From: Chlorobaculum parvum NCIB 8327
Lineage (GTDB): Bacteria > Bacteroidota > Chlorobiia > Chlorobiales > Chlorobiaceae
DNA length: 64,000 bases
Direction: 5' to 3'
Assembly (NCBI RefSeq): GCF_000020505.1
Contig: NC_011027.1
Span: forward strand, 2,225,250-2,289,249
The notes under the pieces were generated by a model. It was not told the DNA's origin, did no database searches, and saw nothing but the letters and a program-made list of their open reading frames with translations. The translations under genes and the position numbers were made by a program. Shown here in pieces: positions 36,236 to 46,354 of the stretch (its first letter is position 1; every line of letters starts with the position of its first letter).

Positions 36236-37561
36236 CTATAACTGATCCCAGAACTTCTTGAGCCGATCGACAAACTTGTTGCCCGCAGGTTGTTGCGACT
36301 CCTGAGAAGGGTCGGCCCCTGCGGCCGCCGAATCTGACTGCGGTAAATCGCAAGCTGCCGCTTGCTGACCGGCAGACGAAGGCTCGGCCATACCGTGCTC
36401 CTGATACAGACTGTTTTCGAGCGAATGAGCCACCAGCCCCATGACGGTTGCATACATCGGATTGTTGACCGCATCCTTGATGCCGCCAGACACCCCTTCG
36501 GGATAGCCGGTACGCACATCGAGGCCAAGAATATCCCTGGCCAGCTCCACGGTGCCCGGCAAAAGCGAGCCCCCGCCGGTGATGATCGCTCCCGCGTTCA
36601 GATACTCGTAGTAGCCCGAGCGCTTGATGATGTCGCGCACAAGCTCGAAAATCTCCATCATGCGCGCTTCGATAATGACCGTGAGCGAACTTTTCGGCAA
36701 GGATTTGCGTGGCCGTCCCTCGATGCCATCGATCGTAATTTCCTCATCCTCTTCGAGCAGCTTCGTCCAGGCGCAGCCGTAGCGGATCTTGACATCTTCG
36801 GCCACGTCGTTGAGCGCCTTGACGCCGAAGGCCACATCGTGCGTCACGTCGTTGGCGGCCACCTTGATCACCTCGGAGTAGCGGATCGCGCCGTCGATGT
36901 AGATGGCAACCTCGGTCGTGCCACCGCCGATGTCGATCACCACCGTACCGCTCCGCTTCTCACTCTCCTTCATCACGGCCAGCCCTGAAGCGACCGGCTC
37001 GAAGGTCATGGCATTGACTTCGAGGCCCGCCTTCTCGATACACTGCTTGATGTTGCGGATCTTGGTGCGAAGCCCGACAACGATATAGGCGCTGCCGCGC
37101 ATGATCATACCGGCCATGCCGATCGGATCGAGCACCCCCTCCTGGTCATCGACGATGAACTCCTGCGGAATAACGTGGATGATTTCGTGGTCGATGTCGA
37201 GATAGCGGATGTTGGTCTTGGCCTTTTCGAGGAAGCGCCGCACATCGGACTCGTTGACGATGCCCGACTGGTTGACGCTGACTTCGGAGTTACTGTAGAT
37301 GCAGTGGACATGCGCGCCGGAAATACCGACATTCACGCCTTTGATTTTGATTGAGGACTCGCGCTCGGCATCGGCTACCGCCTTGCTGATGGCATCGACG
37401 GTTTTGTTGATGTTAACGACTGTGGCCCGCTGCAACCCCTCGGAGTTGGCGCGCCCCTTGCCGAGAACGTTGAGCTTGCCGAGATCATCCTTTTCCGCGA
37501 CAACGACGCAAACCTTGGTAGTACCTATATCGAGACCGATTACAATATTGCTCTTGAGCAT
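36236..37561 (-). CDS. ftsA: cell division protein FtsA
   Basis: FtsA is the actin-like membrane anchor of FtsZ. The 441-residue product shows VIGLDIGTTKVCVVV (phosphate 1), VIDIGGGTTEVAIY (phosphate 2) and AIITGGGSLLPG (adenosine) motifs, the 1C domain insertion after residue 80, a Ser/Ala/Pro/Gln-rich linker near residue 400, and a C-terminal amphipathic helix FVDRLKKFWDQL for membrane binding. I used the ATG at 37561; an upstream TTG at 37579 is also in frame. It lies between ftsQ (196 bases upstream) and ftsZ. Confidence 0.94.
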   Translation of the reverse strand: MLKSNIVIGLDIGTTKVCVVVAEKDDLGKLNVLGKGRANSEGLQRATVVNINKTVDAISKAVADAERESSIKIKGVNVGISGAHVHCIYSNSEVSVNQSGIVNESDVRRFLEKAKTNIRYLDIDHEIIHVIPQEFIVDDQEGVLDPIGMAGMIMRGSAYIVVGLRTKIRNIKQCIEKAGLEVNAMTFEPVASGLAVMKESEKRSGTVVIDIGGGTTEVAIYIDGAIRYSEVIKVAANDVTHDVAFGVKALNDVAEDVKIRYGCAWTKLLEEDEEITIDGIEGRPRKSLPKSSLTVIIEARMMEIFELVRDIIKRSGYYEYLNAGAIITGGGSLLPGTVELARDILGLDVRTGYPEGVSGGIKDAVNNPMYATVMGLVAHSLENSLYQEHGMAEPSSAGQQAAACDLPQSDSAAAGADPSQESQQPAGNKFVDRLKKFWDQL

Positions 37562-37757
37562 GAGGCGTTCTATGTTCAATGTTGGGCATCGCTATTGCTT
37601 TGTTCCAAAACACGATAACCGCGTTAGTCAGGACAAGTCGGGTACGCTCAGGGCTCTTCGTGCCATCCACCTTGGGCTCAGGCTTCTCACGAAAATGAAG
37701 AGAGAATCCCTGAAGTTCATCGGTATGTCGAGCGCCTTCCGATAATGCGGGCGGGGT

Positions 37758-38651
37758 CTATGGCGCTGCAGGCTCTGCCTCAGACTCCGGTTCGCTGGCG
37801 AACACCCTGTCCCGGAAACGAAGATCGACCGACTCGTAACAATCTATACCTTTTTTGGCTACAACCTGTTGCCAGAATATCTCGAATTTTTTCAATTTTT
37901 CCTTGAAATTCCCCGCATTGCCGACAACAAACCGAATGGGAGAACCAGCTACGGAAAACCAGGTACGGTTGTCTGGCGCGAGATGAATTTCCGAAAGCAG
38001 CAGGCCCGCATGAGGTGCTGCAGCAAACGCATCAATCAAGACGAACAGCAGTTGGCGATCACCCTCATTCAGGCGATTCACACCTCTGCCGGGGGCTGAG
38101 CCAAGACGCCCGGCACCCGACACCTTCACCAGACGGTGAAAGCGGCTCGAAACCCCTTCATCGGGAAGCACGAACCCTTCAGTATCGATAACGCGGTAAT
38201 GCTCACCCTCGACAAGCAGTGCTGCCGGTCGGCGCTCTTCGATAACCACCCGCAGGATGCCGTTCAGCTCCTTGCTGACTGTCATGCTCCCGATCCAGGG
38301 CTCGGAAGAGAGCGCCCGGCGAACATCGTCGATTCTGACCTCTTCAAGCGGCCGGTTCCTGAAACGCGCAAGCCGCTTATCCAGATCGGATGCAGGGATG
38401 AGGCTTGCGCCGCTGACGACCACCCGTTCGACGGCGACGCCCTGCTTCCACTGGGTCGCGTACCAGGCCAGTGCGGCGACGGCCATGAGCAACAGCACGA
38501 CCATAATCATGATGACCGGCGTAGCGCCGAACAGGCGACGGAGCTTGCCTGAGCGGGGCGCCGAGTGGTCTGCTTCGGGCAGCTCGGGCTCGTTGCCGGG
38601 CAGCTCGTTCAGCGGCTCCTCATGCCAGCGTTCATGCTCCTGGTTTTCCAT
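37758..38651 (-). CDS. ftsQ: cell division protein FtsQ
   Basis: The 297-residue bitopic protein bridges early and late divisome parts. It has an acidic cytoplasmic N terminus, one membrane helix (about residues 45-65), then a POTRA domain (VERVVVSGASLIP from about residue 73) and the beta domain with VIEERRPAALL and VIDTEGFVLP. The assignment rests on the layout and the place between murC and ftsA. It ends with an acidic Ala/Pro/Glu tail. Confidence 0.85.
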   Translation of the reverse strand: MENQEHERWHEEPLNELPGNEPELPEADHSAPRSGKLRRLFGATPVIMIMVVLLLMAVAALAWYATQWKQGVAVERVVVSGASLIPASDLDKRLARFRNRPLEEVRIDDVRRALSSEPWIGSMTVSKELNGILRVVIEERRPAALLVEGEHYRVIDTEGFVLPDEGVSSRFHRLVKVSGAGRLGSAPGRGVNRLNEGDRQLLFVLIDAFAAAPHAGLLLSEIHLAPDNRTWFSVAGSPIRFVVGNAGNFKEKLKKFEIFWQQVVAKKGIDCYESVDLRFRDRVFASEPESEAEPAAP

Positions 38652-38681
38652 CGCTGCACTCTCCGTTATCGCCGGGCAGGC

Positions 38682-40097
38682 TCATCCGGCCGCTCCGGTT
38701 GCGGTTCCTTCATCGGCACACATTGATGCAAATCGCGTGGCCAGGTGGGTGATGTCGCCTGCGCCCATGAAAAGGATCAGCGTATCGGGCCCGGCCTCCT
38801 GCCGGAGTGAGTCGAGCAGTTGCTCGCTGTCCGGCTCGAACGTCACCTCCTTCGCACCGGCCTTGCGCGCCGCCTCGGCGACAAGCTCGCCGGTCACGCC
38901 CGGGAAATCTTCGGTGCGCTCCCGCGACGGGTAGATGCCAGCCACGTAGATCGCGTCGGCCCGCGAAAGCGCCCAGCCGAACTCGACGGCGAACTCCGAG
39001 GTACGGGAGTAGAGATGTGGCTGAAACACCGCCACGATGCGATGCTCTTTCCATCCATGCCGCGCAGCCTTGACGGTCGCCTTGACCTCGGAGGGGTGGT
39101 GCGCGTAATCGTCGACGACAAGCAACCCGTTCCCGCCTTTGAACTTCATCTGGAAACGGCGGCGCATTCCGGTGTAGGCGCCGAGTCCGGCGATGATCTT
39201 TTCCGGCGGCAGGCCGATTTCAAGACCGACCGAAAAGGCTGCCAGCGCGTTGAGCACGTTGTGGCGCCCCGGCACACCGAGCCGCACGCCGGGATAGCTC
39301 TCGCCGAACGCCTCGACTGTAAAAACGCTACCGCCCTCACAGGCTTCGAGGTCCGAAGCCATCACATCGGCAGGCTCTTCGATGCCGAAGGTGGTGTAAC
39401 GGCGGTTCAGGCGCGAAATCAGGCTCCGGATTTCCGGCCAGTCCACGCAGCAGATCACGCGGCCGTAAAACGGCACCTTGTTGGCGAACGCCGCGAAGCT
39501 GTCGCGCAGGTTGTCCATCGTGCCGTAGGTGTCCATGTGCTCCGATTCGAGGCTGTTGACAACGGCGATGGTGGGGGTGAGCTTCAGAAATGCCCGGTCG
39601 TACTCGTCGGCCTCGATCACCATGTGCCGCCCCTCGCCGACCACCGTGCTGCCCTTCAGGTAGTCCGACACGCCACCGATCATTACGGTCGGGGACTGCC
39701 CGGATTCGAGCAGCATGGTCGCGATCATGGCCGTGGTGGTGGTCTTGCCGTGGGTGCCGGAGACGCAGATGCCGACTTTGTAGCGCATCAGCTCGCCAAG
39801 CATCTCGTCGCGCTTGATGACCGGAATGCCCTGCTTCTCAGCGGCCTGAATCTCCACATTGCTCTCGGGGCGCACAGCCGAGGAGTAGACCACCACATCG
39901 CTCATGCCGACATGTTCGGCCTCATGGCCCTGCCACACGACAGCGCCAAGCTCGCGCAGCTTGTCGATCACCTCGCCCGAAGCCAGGTCGGAGCCGCTGA
40001 CCGAAAAGCCCGATTTCAGCAACAGTTCGGCGATGGCACTCATGCCCGCCCCACCGATGCCGACGATATGCACATTCCTCGTTCTGCCCAGCTCCAT
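38682..40097 (-). CDS. murC: UDP-N-acetylmuramate-L-alanine ligase
   Basis: MurC adds the first L-Ala to UDP-MurNAc. The 471-residue Mur ligase has [17 protein letters not shown] at the start, the ATP loop [11 protein letters not shown] near residue 108, [10 protein letters not shown], and [11 protein letters not shown] and VDDYAHHP blocks. The ATG at 40097 has GGGAG 5 bases upstream and is better placed than the GTG at 40109. It is between murG and ftsQ. Confidence 0.95.
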   Translation of the reverse strand: MELGRTRNVHIVGIGGAGMSAIAELLLKSGFSVSGSDLASGEVIDKLRELGAVVWQGHEAEHVGMSDVVVYSSAVRPESNVEIQAAEKQGIPVIKRDEMLGELMRYKVGICVSGTHGKTTTTAMIATMLLESGQSPTVMIGGVSDYLKGSTVVGEGRHMVIEADEYDRAFLKLTPTIAVVNSLESEHMDTYGTMDNLRDSFAAFANKVPFYGRVICCVDWPEIRSLISRLNRRYTTFGIEEPADVMASDLEACEGGSVFTVEAFGESYPGVRLGVPGRHNVLNALAAFSVGLEIGLPPEKIIAGLGAYTGMRRRFQMKFKGGNGLLVVDDYAHHPSEVKATVKAARHGWKEHRIVAVFQPHLYSRTSEFAVEFGWALSRADAIYVAGIYPSRERTEDFPGVTGELVAEAARKAGAKEVTFEPDSEQLLDSLRQEAGPDTLILFMGAGDITHLATRFASMCADEGTATGAAG

Positions 40098-40112
40098 AGT
40101 GACTCCCACTCC

Positions 40113-41207
40113 TTACGATTTTGATAGCGCAATGATTCTTCCCGCCAGCTCGGCTGCCGCTCCCGGATACCCCTCGCTTCTCGACGCATGGCCCATCCGG
40201 TCAAGCCGCTCGGAGTCACCGAGGAGATCGAGAATCGTTTCCAGCGACGCATCGTCGGCAAGATTGGTATCCTCGATCATAATCGCCGCTCCGGCGTTGA
40301 CGAGCGCGCGCGCATTGTGGCGCTGGTGATCGGCAGCCGCATACGGGTAGGGCGCAAGCACCGACGGCTTGCCGAGATTGGTCAATTCAGCGAGGCTCGA
40401 CGCGCCTGCCCGGCAGAGTACCAGATCGGCTGCGCCGTACGCCTTGCCCATCTCCTGAATGTACGGCCCGATCCAGCGCGTTGACGAAGACGAAACCTCC
40501 GCCGTTACCCGCTCTGCATCGAGCGAGCCGGTCTGCCAGATCAGATTGATTTTGCCCTCCAGCCTCCCACAGAAACGAAGCAGCGCGTTGTTGATCGCCC
40601 GTGCCCCGCGACTGCCGCCGAACACCAGTAGCGTGGGCAGATCGCCCCGGAGACCGAAAAAGTCGAGACATGCCTGACGCGGCTCGGCGGGGAACTCGCG
40701 CGCCGGATTGCCCGTCACGAACACATTCTTGCTGTCGCCGAAAAACTTGCGGCTCTCGGCGAACGACAGGTGCACCTCCGACGCCATCCGGGCAAGCATA
40801 CGGGTGGTCACGCCCGGAAAAGCGTTCTGCTCCTGAATGAGCGTTTTGCAGCCCGAAAGCTGCGCGGCAAGCAGCAACGGAGCACTGACGTAACCGCCCG
40901 TGCCGACAACTACGTTGGGCGTCTCTTTACGGATGATCGAAAAAGCCTGCATGAGCGATGAGCCGAAATCCTTCAGCACCCCAACGTTCGCCGCGAGGTC
41001 GCGCAGCGAGCGCCCGCGCTTCAGCCCCCGAACCGGCAGGAGGTGCAACGGATAGCCGAGGCGCGGCACCTCGGTGGCTTCAATACCGGCCGGAGTACCC
41101 GCGAAGGAGATTTCGACGCCGGGCACGACCTTCTTCAGCTCGGAAGCCATCGCGACGCCGGGGTAGAGATGGCCGCCGGTTCCGCCTCCGGCAAACAGCA
41201 CCTTCAT
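40113..41207 (-). CDS. murG: UDP-GlcNAc:lipid I N-acetylglucosaminyltransferase MurG
   Basis: MurG makes lipid II at the inner face of the membrane. The 364-residue protein has FAGGGTGGHLYPG (residues 5-17), the GTGGYVSAPL second glycine loop, FGGSRGARAIN and the UDP-GlcNAc contact RAGASSLAEL near residue 268. The start overlaps the ftsW stop by four bases (ATGA). Length is typical. Confidence 0.95.
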   Translation of the reverse strand: MKVLFAGGGTGGHLYPGVAMASELKKVVPGVEISFAGTPAGIEATEVPRLGYPLHLLPVRGLKRGRSLRDLAANVGVLKDFGSSLMQAFSIIRKETPNVVVGTGGYVSAPLLLAAQLSGCKTLIQEQNAFPGVTTRMLARMASEVHLSFAESRKFFGDSKNVFVTGNPAREFPAEPRQACLDFFGLRGDLPTLLVFGGSRGARAINNALLRFCGRLEGKINLIWQTGSLDAERVTAEVSSSSTRWIGPYIQEMGKAYGAADLVLCRAGASSLAELTNLGKPSVLAPYPYAAADHQRHNARALVNAGAAIMIEDTNLADDASLETILDLLGDSERLDRMGHASRSEGYPGAAAELAGRIIALSKS

Positions 41208-42412
41208 GACCGCCCTCCCTTCGAATCGAGCAAGGCCTCGGCCCGCTGCACCGTTTCGACCTTTTTCCGGTACCGCGAAATACTCACCAGCATCCCGATG
41301 CCGAGCGAATTGAACAGCAGCGCCGTGCCGCCGTAACTGATGAATGGCAGCGCAACGCCGGTCGTCGGCAACAGGTGACTGGCAACTGCGATGTTGATGA
41401 ACGCATACAGAACGATGGCGATGGTGACGCCTGTGGCCACGTACCGACCATACAGGTCGGGAGCGTGCTTGGCGATGATGATGCCGCAGGCAAGCAGGCC
41501 TGCGAAAAGCAGGAGCACCACCAGCGCGCCAATAAAGCCGTACTCCTCGCCGATGACCACGAAAACGAAGTCGTTGTAGGAGAGAGGCAGGTACAGTTCG
41601 CGCTGCTTGCTGGCCCCGAGGCCGAGGCCGAGCAGGCCGCCATTGCCTAGGCCGAGCAACGCCTGCCTGACCTGATAGCTCAACTGATCCTCTCCGCCGC
41701 CAAATGCCACCAGACGGGCCACGCGATACGGCGCGGCAATCGCGAACGCCGCCGCGATCGGAATCAGCGCCGCGCCCGTAGCCAGGAGGTGCTTGATTCT
41801 GATGCCGCCGATAAACATCAGCGTGAAACCGATCAGCGCAATCAGCGAGGAGGTGCTGAAGTTCGGCTCAAGCGCAACCAGAACAACCACAGTCATCAGC
41901 AGAATCAGCATCGGATAGTAACCGGTGTGCAAATCCCTGATATAGTTTCGCTTTTCGGCAAGCAACCGCGAAAAGTGCAGGATGATCGCGTACTTGGCAA
42001 GATCGGAAGCCTGGAACTTCAGCGGCCCGAAGCCGAGCCATCGGGCCGCACCATGAATAACACCGACAAGTTTGAGCACCAGCAGCATGGCCAGCGCCAC
42101 GATGCTGAGGAACAACAAAGCTTTGCTGGCCTTCATGAACAGATGGTAGTCGATATGGCCGACCGCAAAGATCACGCCAAGCCCCAGCACGGCAAAGGTG
42201 AGCTGACGCCAGAGGAAGTATTGCGGATCGGCGAACTTCTTTTCAGCCCAGCCCGCGCCGCTGCTGTAAACCACCACAATGCCGATACACATCAGCACCA
42301 CCACGATGAAGAGCAGCAGCTTACCCGCAAAAGCATCCCCGTTACCCGGCTGTGCCGGAAGCAGCTCCGGTGTTCCGCCGGACAAGTCCGGCATGGTCAG
42401 AAACTTCAGCAT
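41204..42412 (-). CDS. ftsW: FtsW, septal SEDS peptidoglycan polymerase
   Basis: FtsW polymerises lipid II at the septum with FtsI. The 402 residues include about ten membrane helices, the catalytic-loop block HGAARWLGFGPLKFQASDLAKYAII (the QPSE/K-like motif), and PFISYGGTALLFN near the C terminus, typical of SEDS proteins. Its start overlaps the murD end by 7 bases and its end overlaps murG. Confidence 0.93.
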   Translation of the reverse strand: MLKFLTMPDLSGGTPELLPAQPGNGDAFAGKLLLFIVVVLMCIGIVVVYSSGAGWAEKKFADPQYFLWRQLTFAVLGLGVIFAVGHIDYHLFMKASKALLFLSIVALAMLLVLKLVGVIHGAARWLGFGPLKFQASDLAKYAIILHFSRLLAEKRNYIRDLHTGYYPMLILLMTVVVLVALEPNFSTSSLIALIGFTLMFIGGIRIKHLLATGAALIPIAAAFAIAAPYRVARLVAFGGGEDQLSYQVRQALLGLGNGGLLGLGLGASKQRELYLPLSYNDFVFVVIGEEYGFIGALVVLLLFAGLLACGIIIAKHAPDLYGRYVATGVTIAIVLYAFINIAVASHLLPTTGVALPFISYGGTALLFNSLGIGMLVSISRYRKKVETVQRAEALLDSKGGRS

Positions 42413-43809
42413 GATGCCATCTCCCGTACCGATTGCTTGAACTGCCTGCCCCGATCCTCGAAATCGCTGAACATGTCGAAGCTTGAACAGGCAGGCGAAA
42501 AGAGCACGCTCCCGCCGGGTCGGGCCGACTGGCGGGCCAGCTCGACAGCCTCGTGAAGCGATGCGGCCTCGAAGACCGGCACAACGCCACGAAACGCCTC
42601 CGCAATCTTGCCGCGCGACTCGCCGATAGCCACGATGCAGGAGACCTTCTCCTTCACCAGCTCGGCGATGGATGCGTAGTCGTTGCCCTTGTCGCGCCCG
42701 CCAGCAATGAGCACCATGCCAGCCGGAACGGTCTGGAGAGCCTGACGCATGGCATTGACATTGGTGGCTTTGGAGTCGTTGATCCAGTCCACGCCGCAGA
42801 ACGAGCCGACAAACTCCTGCCTGTGCTCGACGCCACCGAACTCCGAGAGGCTCCGGCGCACCGCGTCGTCCCGAACACCTGCCGCGCGGGCGGCCGCCAC
42901 TGACGAGAGCACGTTGTACAGGTTATGCTCGCCGCGAAACCCTGGCTTCATGACCTCATCGACCGGCATGAATTGCTCCGTCAGGCCCGCCGTCCGGATA
43001 ACAATCCAGCCGTCAGCCACCGAAACAAAGTCCTCCGAAACACCCTCAAACGACTCGGCCTTCAGGCCGGTGCGCACCACCTTGAACGGCCACGGCCCGT
43101 CACCCTCGAAATGGGCGCGCAGCAGTGGATCGTCGTGGTTGTAAATCAGCGTATCTCCGGCCTGCTGCGATGCGTGAATGCGGAACTTCGCCCTGGCGTA
43201 GGCGTGAATGTCGCCGCCGTAGCGATCCATGTGGTCGGGCGTGATGTTGGTCAGCACGGCAATGTTTGGCCGGAACGAGCTGCACCCTTCGAGCTGGTAG
43301 CTGCTCAGCTCCAGCACGGCGATGTCGTCCGGCTCCATGCCGGAAACCTCCGACGAAAAGGGCGTGCCGATGTTGCCCACGCTGAACGCGCGGTAGCCTT
43401 GCTGCTCGCCATCAGCCTCGCAGATACGGTGAATGAGCGTAGCCGTGGTGGTCTTCCCGTCCGTACCGGTGATGCCGATAATGCGCGCCCGGCAGAACCA
43501 CGAGGCCAGCTCGATCTCGCTGACCACGGAAATGCCGCGAGCCTCCATCTCCCGGATGACCGGAGCAGTACGCGGAATACCGGGGCTCACCACGCACAAT
43601 TCCGCCTCGAACACCCGCTCCGAGTGCCCGCCCTCTTCGAACGGCACGCCAAGCGCCCGCATTTGCTCCGCAGCTTCGGCTTTGACGGTGCCAAACTCGC
43701 TGACCAGCGGACGCGCTCCGGCACTGGCAAGCAGGCCAGCTGCAGCCACTCCGCTTTTTCCGGCGCCGATAACCGACACCGCCACTCCTTTCAGCGCTTC
43801 CGGATTCAC
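42406..43809 (-). CDS. murD: UDP-N-acetylmuramoylalanine-D-glutamate ligase
   Basis: MurD adds D-Glu to UDP-MurNAc-L-Ala. The 467-residue protein shows GAGKSGVAAAGLL at the N terminus, ATP loop GITGTDGKTTTATLI near residue 120, LELSSYQLEG, NITPDHMDRYGG, and NDSKATNVNAMRQAL near residue 325. Its start lies 1 base after the mraY stop; ftsW overlaps its end by 7 bases. Confidence 0.95.
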   Translation of the reverse strand: MNPEALKGVAVSVIGAGKSGVAAAGLLASAGARPLVSEFGTVKAEAAEQMRALGVPFEEGGHSERVFEAELCVVSPGIPRTAPVIREMEARGISVVSEIELASWFCRARIIGITGTDGKTTTATLIHRICEADGEQQGYRAFSVGNIGTPFSSEVSGMEPDDIAVLELSSYQLEGCSSFRPNIAVLTNITPDHMDRYGGDIHAYARAKFRIHASQQAGDTLIYNHDDPLLRAHFEGDGPWPFKVVRTGLKAESFEGVSEDFVSVADGWIVIRTAGLTEQFMPVDEVMKPGFRGEHNLYNVLSSVAAARAAGVRDDAVRRSLSEFGGVEHRQEFVGSFCGVDWINDSKATNVNAMRQALQTVPAGMVLIAGGRDKGNDYASIAELVKEKVSCIVAIGESRGKIAEAFRGVVPVFEAASLHEAVELARQSARPGGSVLFSPACSSFDMFSDFEDRGRQFKQSVREMASC

Positions 43810-43810
43810 G

Positions 43811-44917
43811 TTATCGTAGTTTCAGGGTCATGAGGCTTGTCAAAAACAACAGGATCGAGATGATCCAGAAGCGGATAACAATCTTCTGCTCCGGCCATCC
43901 CTTCAGCTGGAAATGGTGGTGCAGGGGAGCCATCAGAAAGATGCGACGCCCCTCTTTGAACCGCCATTTGGTGAACTTGAACCAGGCCACCTGCATGGAG
44001 ACCGACAAGGTCTCGATGAAAAAGATTCCGGCCAGCACCGGCAGGAGCAGCTCCTGCTTGATCATGAGCGCGATCACCGCAATGGCGCTGCCGAGGGCGA
44101 GCGACCCCGTGTCGCCCATGAAGACCTCCGCCGGATTCGAGTTGAACCACAGAAAGCCCACGCACGCCATGACAATCGCCATGCTGACCACGGCGATCTC
44201 ACCGGCCCCGGAGATGAACGGAATGCTCAGATACCCCGCATAGACGGCATTGCCGCCAAGGTACGCAAAGAGACCGAGAGCCATCGTCACGATCGCTGCG
44301 TTACCCGCCGCCAGACCGTCGAGGCCATCGGTCAGGTTCACCGCGTTTGAGACCGCCGTGATGATGAAGATCACCACCGGAATGTAGAAGATGCCGTAAT
44401 CAACGGAGAAATTTTTCAGGAAGGGCACGCTCGTCTTGGAGAGCAGCACCGAAAAAGCGGGATCGTTCCAGGTGTAGAAGCCGACGACCAGCCCGAGTGC
44501 GACCTGCCCGACCAGCTTGTACTTTCCGGCAAGTCCACCCTTGATCTTCAGCACAACCTTGCGGTAGTCGTCGATAAAGCCGATCAGCCCCATCCAGAGC
44601 ACCGCAAGCATGATCAGCCACACATGCGGGTCATCGACCTTGGCCCAGAGCAGCGCCGAAATTTCAACCGCCAGAATGATGAGCAGGCCGCCCATCGTCG
44701 GGACATCCTTTTTCTTGCGATGCTCCTCCGGAGCCTCCTCCTTGACCGGTTCGAGGAAGTGGGATTTAAGGAAACGGATGAACGACGGCCCGGCAAAAAC
44801 GGTAATCAGAAGAGCGGTGATGGCAGCCGCACTTGCCCTGAAGGTCAGGTATTCGATCACCCGCATTCCCGGCGGGTTGAACATTTCGTTGATGTATCGA
44901 AGAAAATAGTAGAGCAT
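43811..44917 (-). CDS. mraY: phospho-N-acetylmuramoyl-pentapeptide transferase
   Basis: MraY transfers phospho-MurNAc-pentapeptide to undecaprenyl phosphate, giving lipid I. The 368-residue protein has about ten helices and the catalytic motifs GFIDDYRKV (Asp-Asp), [26 protein letters not shown] and the membrane-proximal [11 protein letters not shown] charged loop ([17 protein letters not shown]) lies near residue 60. It stands 3 bases after murF. Confidence 0.95.
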   Translation of the reverse strand: MLYYFLRYINEMFNPPGMRVIEYLTFRASAAAITALLITVFAGPSFIRFLKSHFLEPVKEEAPEEHRKKKDVPTMGGLLIILAVEISALLWAKVDDPHVWLIMLAVLWMGLIGFIDDYRKVVLKIKGGLAGKYKLVGQVALGLVVGFYTWNDPAFSVLLSKTSVPFLKNFSVDYGIFYIPVVIFIITAVSNAVNLTDGLDGLAAGNAAIVTMALGLFAYLGGNAVYAGYLSIPFISGAGEIAVVSMAIVMACVGFLWFNSNPAEVFMGDTGSLALGSAIAVIALMIKQELLLPVLAGIFFIETLSVSMQVAWFKFTKWRFKEGRRIFLMAPLHHHFQLKGWPEQKIVIRFWIISILLFLTSLMTLKLR

Positions 44918-44920
44918 TGG

Positions 44921-46354
44921 TCAGTCAGATACTTCCTTGATTGGGGTCATTCGTTTCACAAGCGCTTCGGCAGCCAGTTCGAGCTTCATGCCACGTGAGC
45001 CTTTGAAGAGCACCGCGTCGCCCGGCCTGACGTAGTCGCCGAGGAAGGCATCAAGATCATCCATGGTCTCAAAATGGCCAAGGCAGCGCTCTTGCGCATT
45101 CTGGCAACAGGAACCGGCAAGCGGCCCGATAGTGACGCAACCGTCGATTGGCAGCTGGCGAATATAGTTGCCGATCGATTCATGTTCAAGCGCCGCGTTG
45201 CCGCCCAGTTCGAGCATGTCGCCAATCACAGCGAGCTTCCGGCCCGAGCAGTCGAGACTGGCAAGCGTGTCGAGCGCCAGACGCACCGAGTCGGGATTGG
45301 CGTTGTAGGTGTCGTTGAGCACCACCACGCCGCCCGCCTCCAGCAATTCCATGCGTTTCCAGCCGCTCGCGGGCATCAGTTCGCCGAGACCGCTGGCGAT
45401 CTGTTCGGGCGCGAGGCCGAAGTGTGCGCCGACCGCCGCCGCGGCCACGGCATTGGTGACGTTGTGGCGGCCAATGAAGTTCATCGCAACCGGCTGGCGG
45501 ATTCCAGCTTCGGAACAGAGCGTGAACGCGATGCGGCCCACCCGGTCGCTGCCGACCTCTTCGGCCCACCACGCACACGGCTCGCCCGGCACAGCTCCAT
45601 AACAGATTTTGCGCGACAGCGACGCACCTGCGGCAGCAAGACGATGGTCGTCGAGATTGACGAAAGCCGTGCCGCCGCTCACTTCGAGATAATCGAACAG
45701 CTCTGCCTCGGCTTTGGCCACGCCGTCGAGGGAGCCGAAAAATTCGAGATGCTCGTGACCGATGTTGGTCAACAGCCCGTGGGTCGGCCGCGCTATCGAG
45801 GCGAGAAAAGCCATTTCACCGGGGTGGTTGATGCCCATTTCGATGACCGCCATCTCGGTATCGCGGCGCAATTGGAACAGGGTCAGCGGCACGCCGAGAT
45901 GGTTGTTGTAGTTGCCCTGCGTCACCCGCACCTTGAAGGCGGTGGAGAGCACCGCGGCCACCATCTCCTTGGTGGTGGTCTTGCCGTTGCTGCCGCCGAT
46001 GCCGATCACCGGAATGTCGAAGCGCTCCCGATAGGCCGTAGCGAGCTGCTGAAAGGCTGCGACCGGATCGTCGGCAACCAGAAAGCGGCGGCCTTCGCCC
46101 CGATGCTCCGAGCCATGCTGGCTGAACCATTCGCTCGAGACCACCGCCCACGACGCGCCGTTGGCGAACACCGCGCCGACAAAGCGGTGGCCGTCGGTGC
46201 GCTCGCCCGGAAGGGCTACAAACACCGCGCCCTCGACCACCTTGCGAGAATCGATCACCACCACCGGATCGACGAGTTGATACCGCTCATCGACATCCGA
46301 GGCCTCGATCCGGCCTGCACGGTTGAAATCGCTGTAGATCAGCGCCCCTTTCAT
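44921..46354 (-). CDS. murF: UDP-N-acetylmuramoyl-tripeptide-D-alanyl-D-alanine ligase
   Basis: MurF adds D-Ala-D-Ala. The 477-residue protein has GIGGSNGKTTTKEMVAAVL (ATP loop near residue 118), LTNIGHEHLEFFG, and DTYNANPDSVRLAL near residue 345, typical of MurF. Its start overlaps the murE end by four bases (46351-46354). No ddl gene follows in this cluster. Confidence 0.94.
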   Translation of the reverse strand: MKGALIYSDFNRAGRIEASDVDERYQLVDPVVVIDSRKVVEGAVFVALPGERTDGHRFVGAVFANGASWAVVSSEWFSQHGSEHRGEGRRFLVADDPVAAFQQLATAYRERFDIPVIGIGGSNGKTTTKEMVAAVLSTAFKVRVTQGNYNNHLGVPLTLFQLRRDTEMAVIEMGINHPGEMAFLASIARPTHGLLTNIGHEHLEFFGSLDGVAKAEAELFDYLEVSGGTAFVNLDDHRLAAAGASLSRKICYGAVPGEPCAWWAEEVGSDRVGRIAFTLCSEAGIRQPVAMNFIGRHNVTNAVAAAAVGAHFGLAPEQIASGLGELMPASGWKRMELLEAGGVVVLNDTYNANPDSVRLALDTLASLDCSGRKLAVIGDMLELGGNAALEHESIGNYIRQLPIDGCVTIGPLAGSCCQNAQERCLGHFETMDDLDAFLGDYVRPGDAVLFKGSRGMKLELAAEALVKRMTPIKEVSD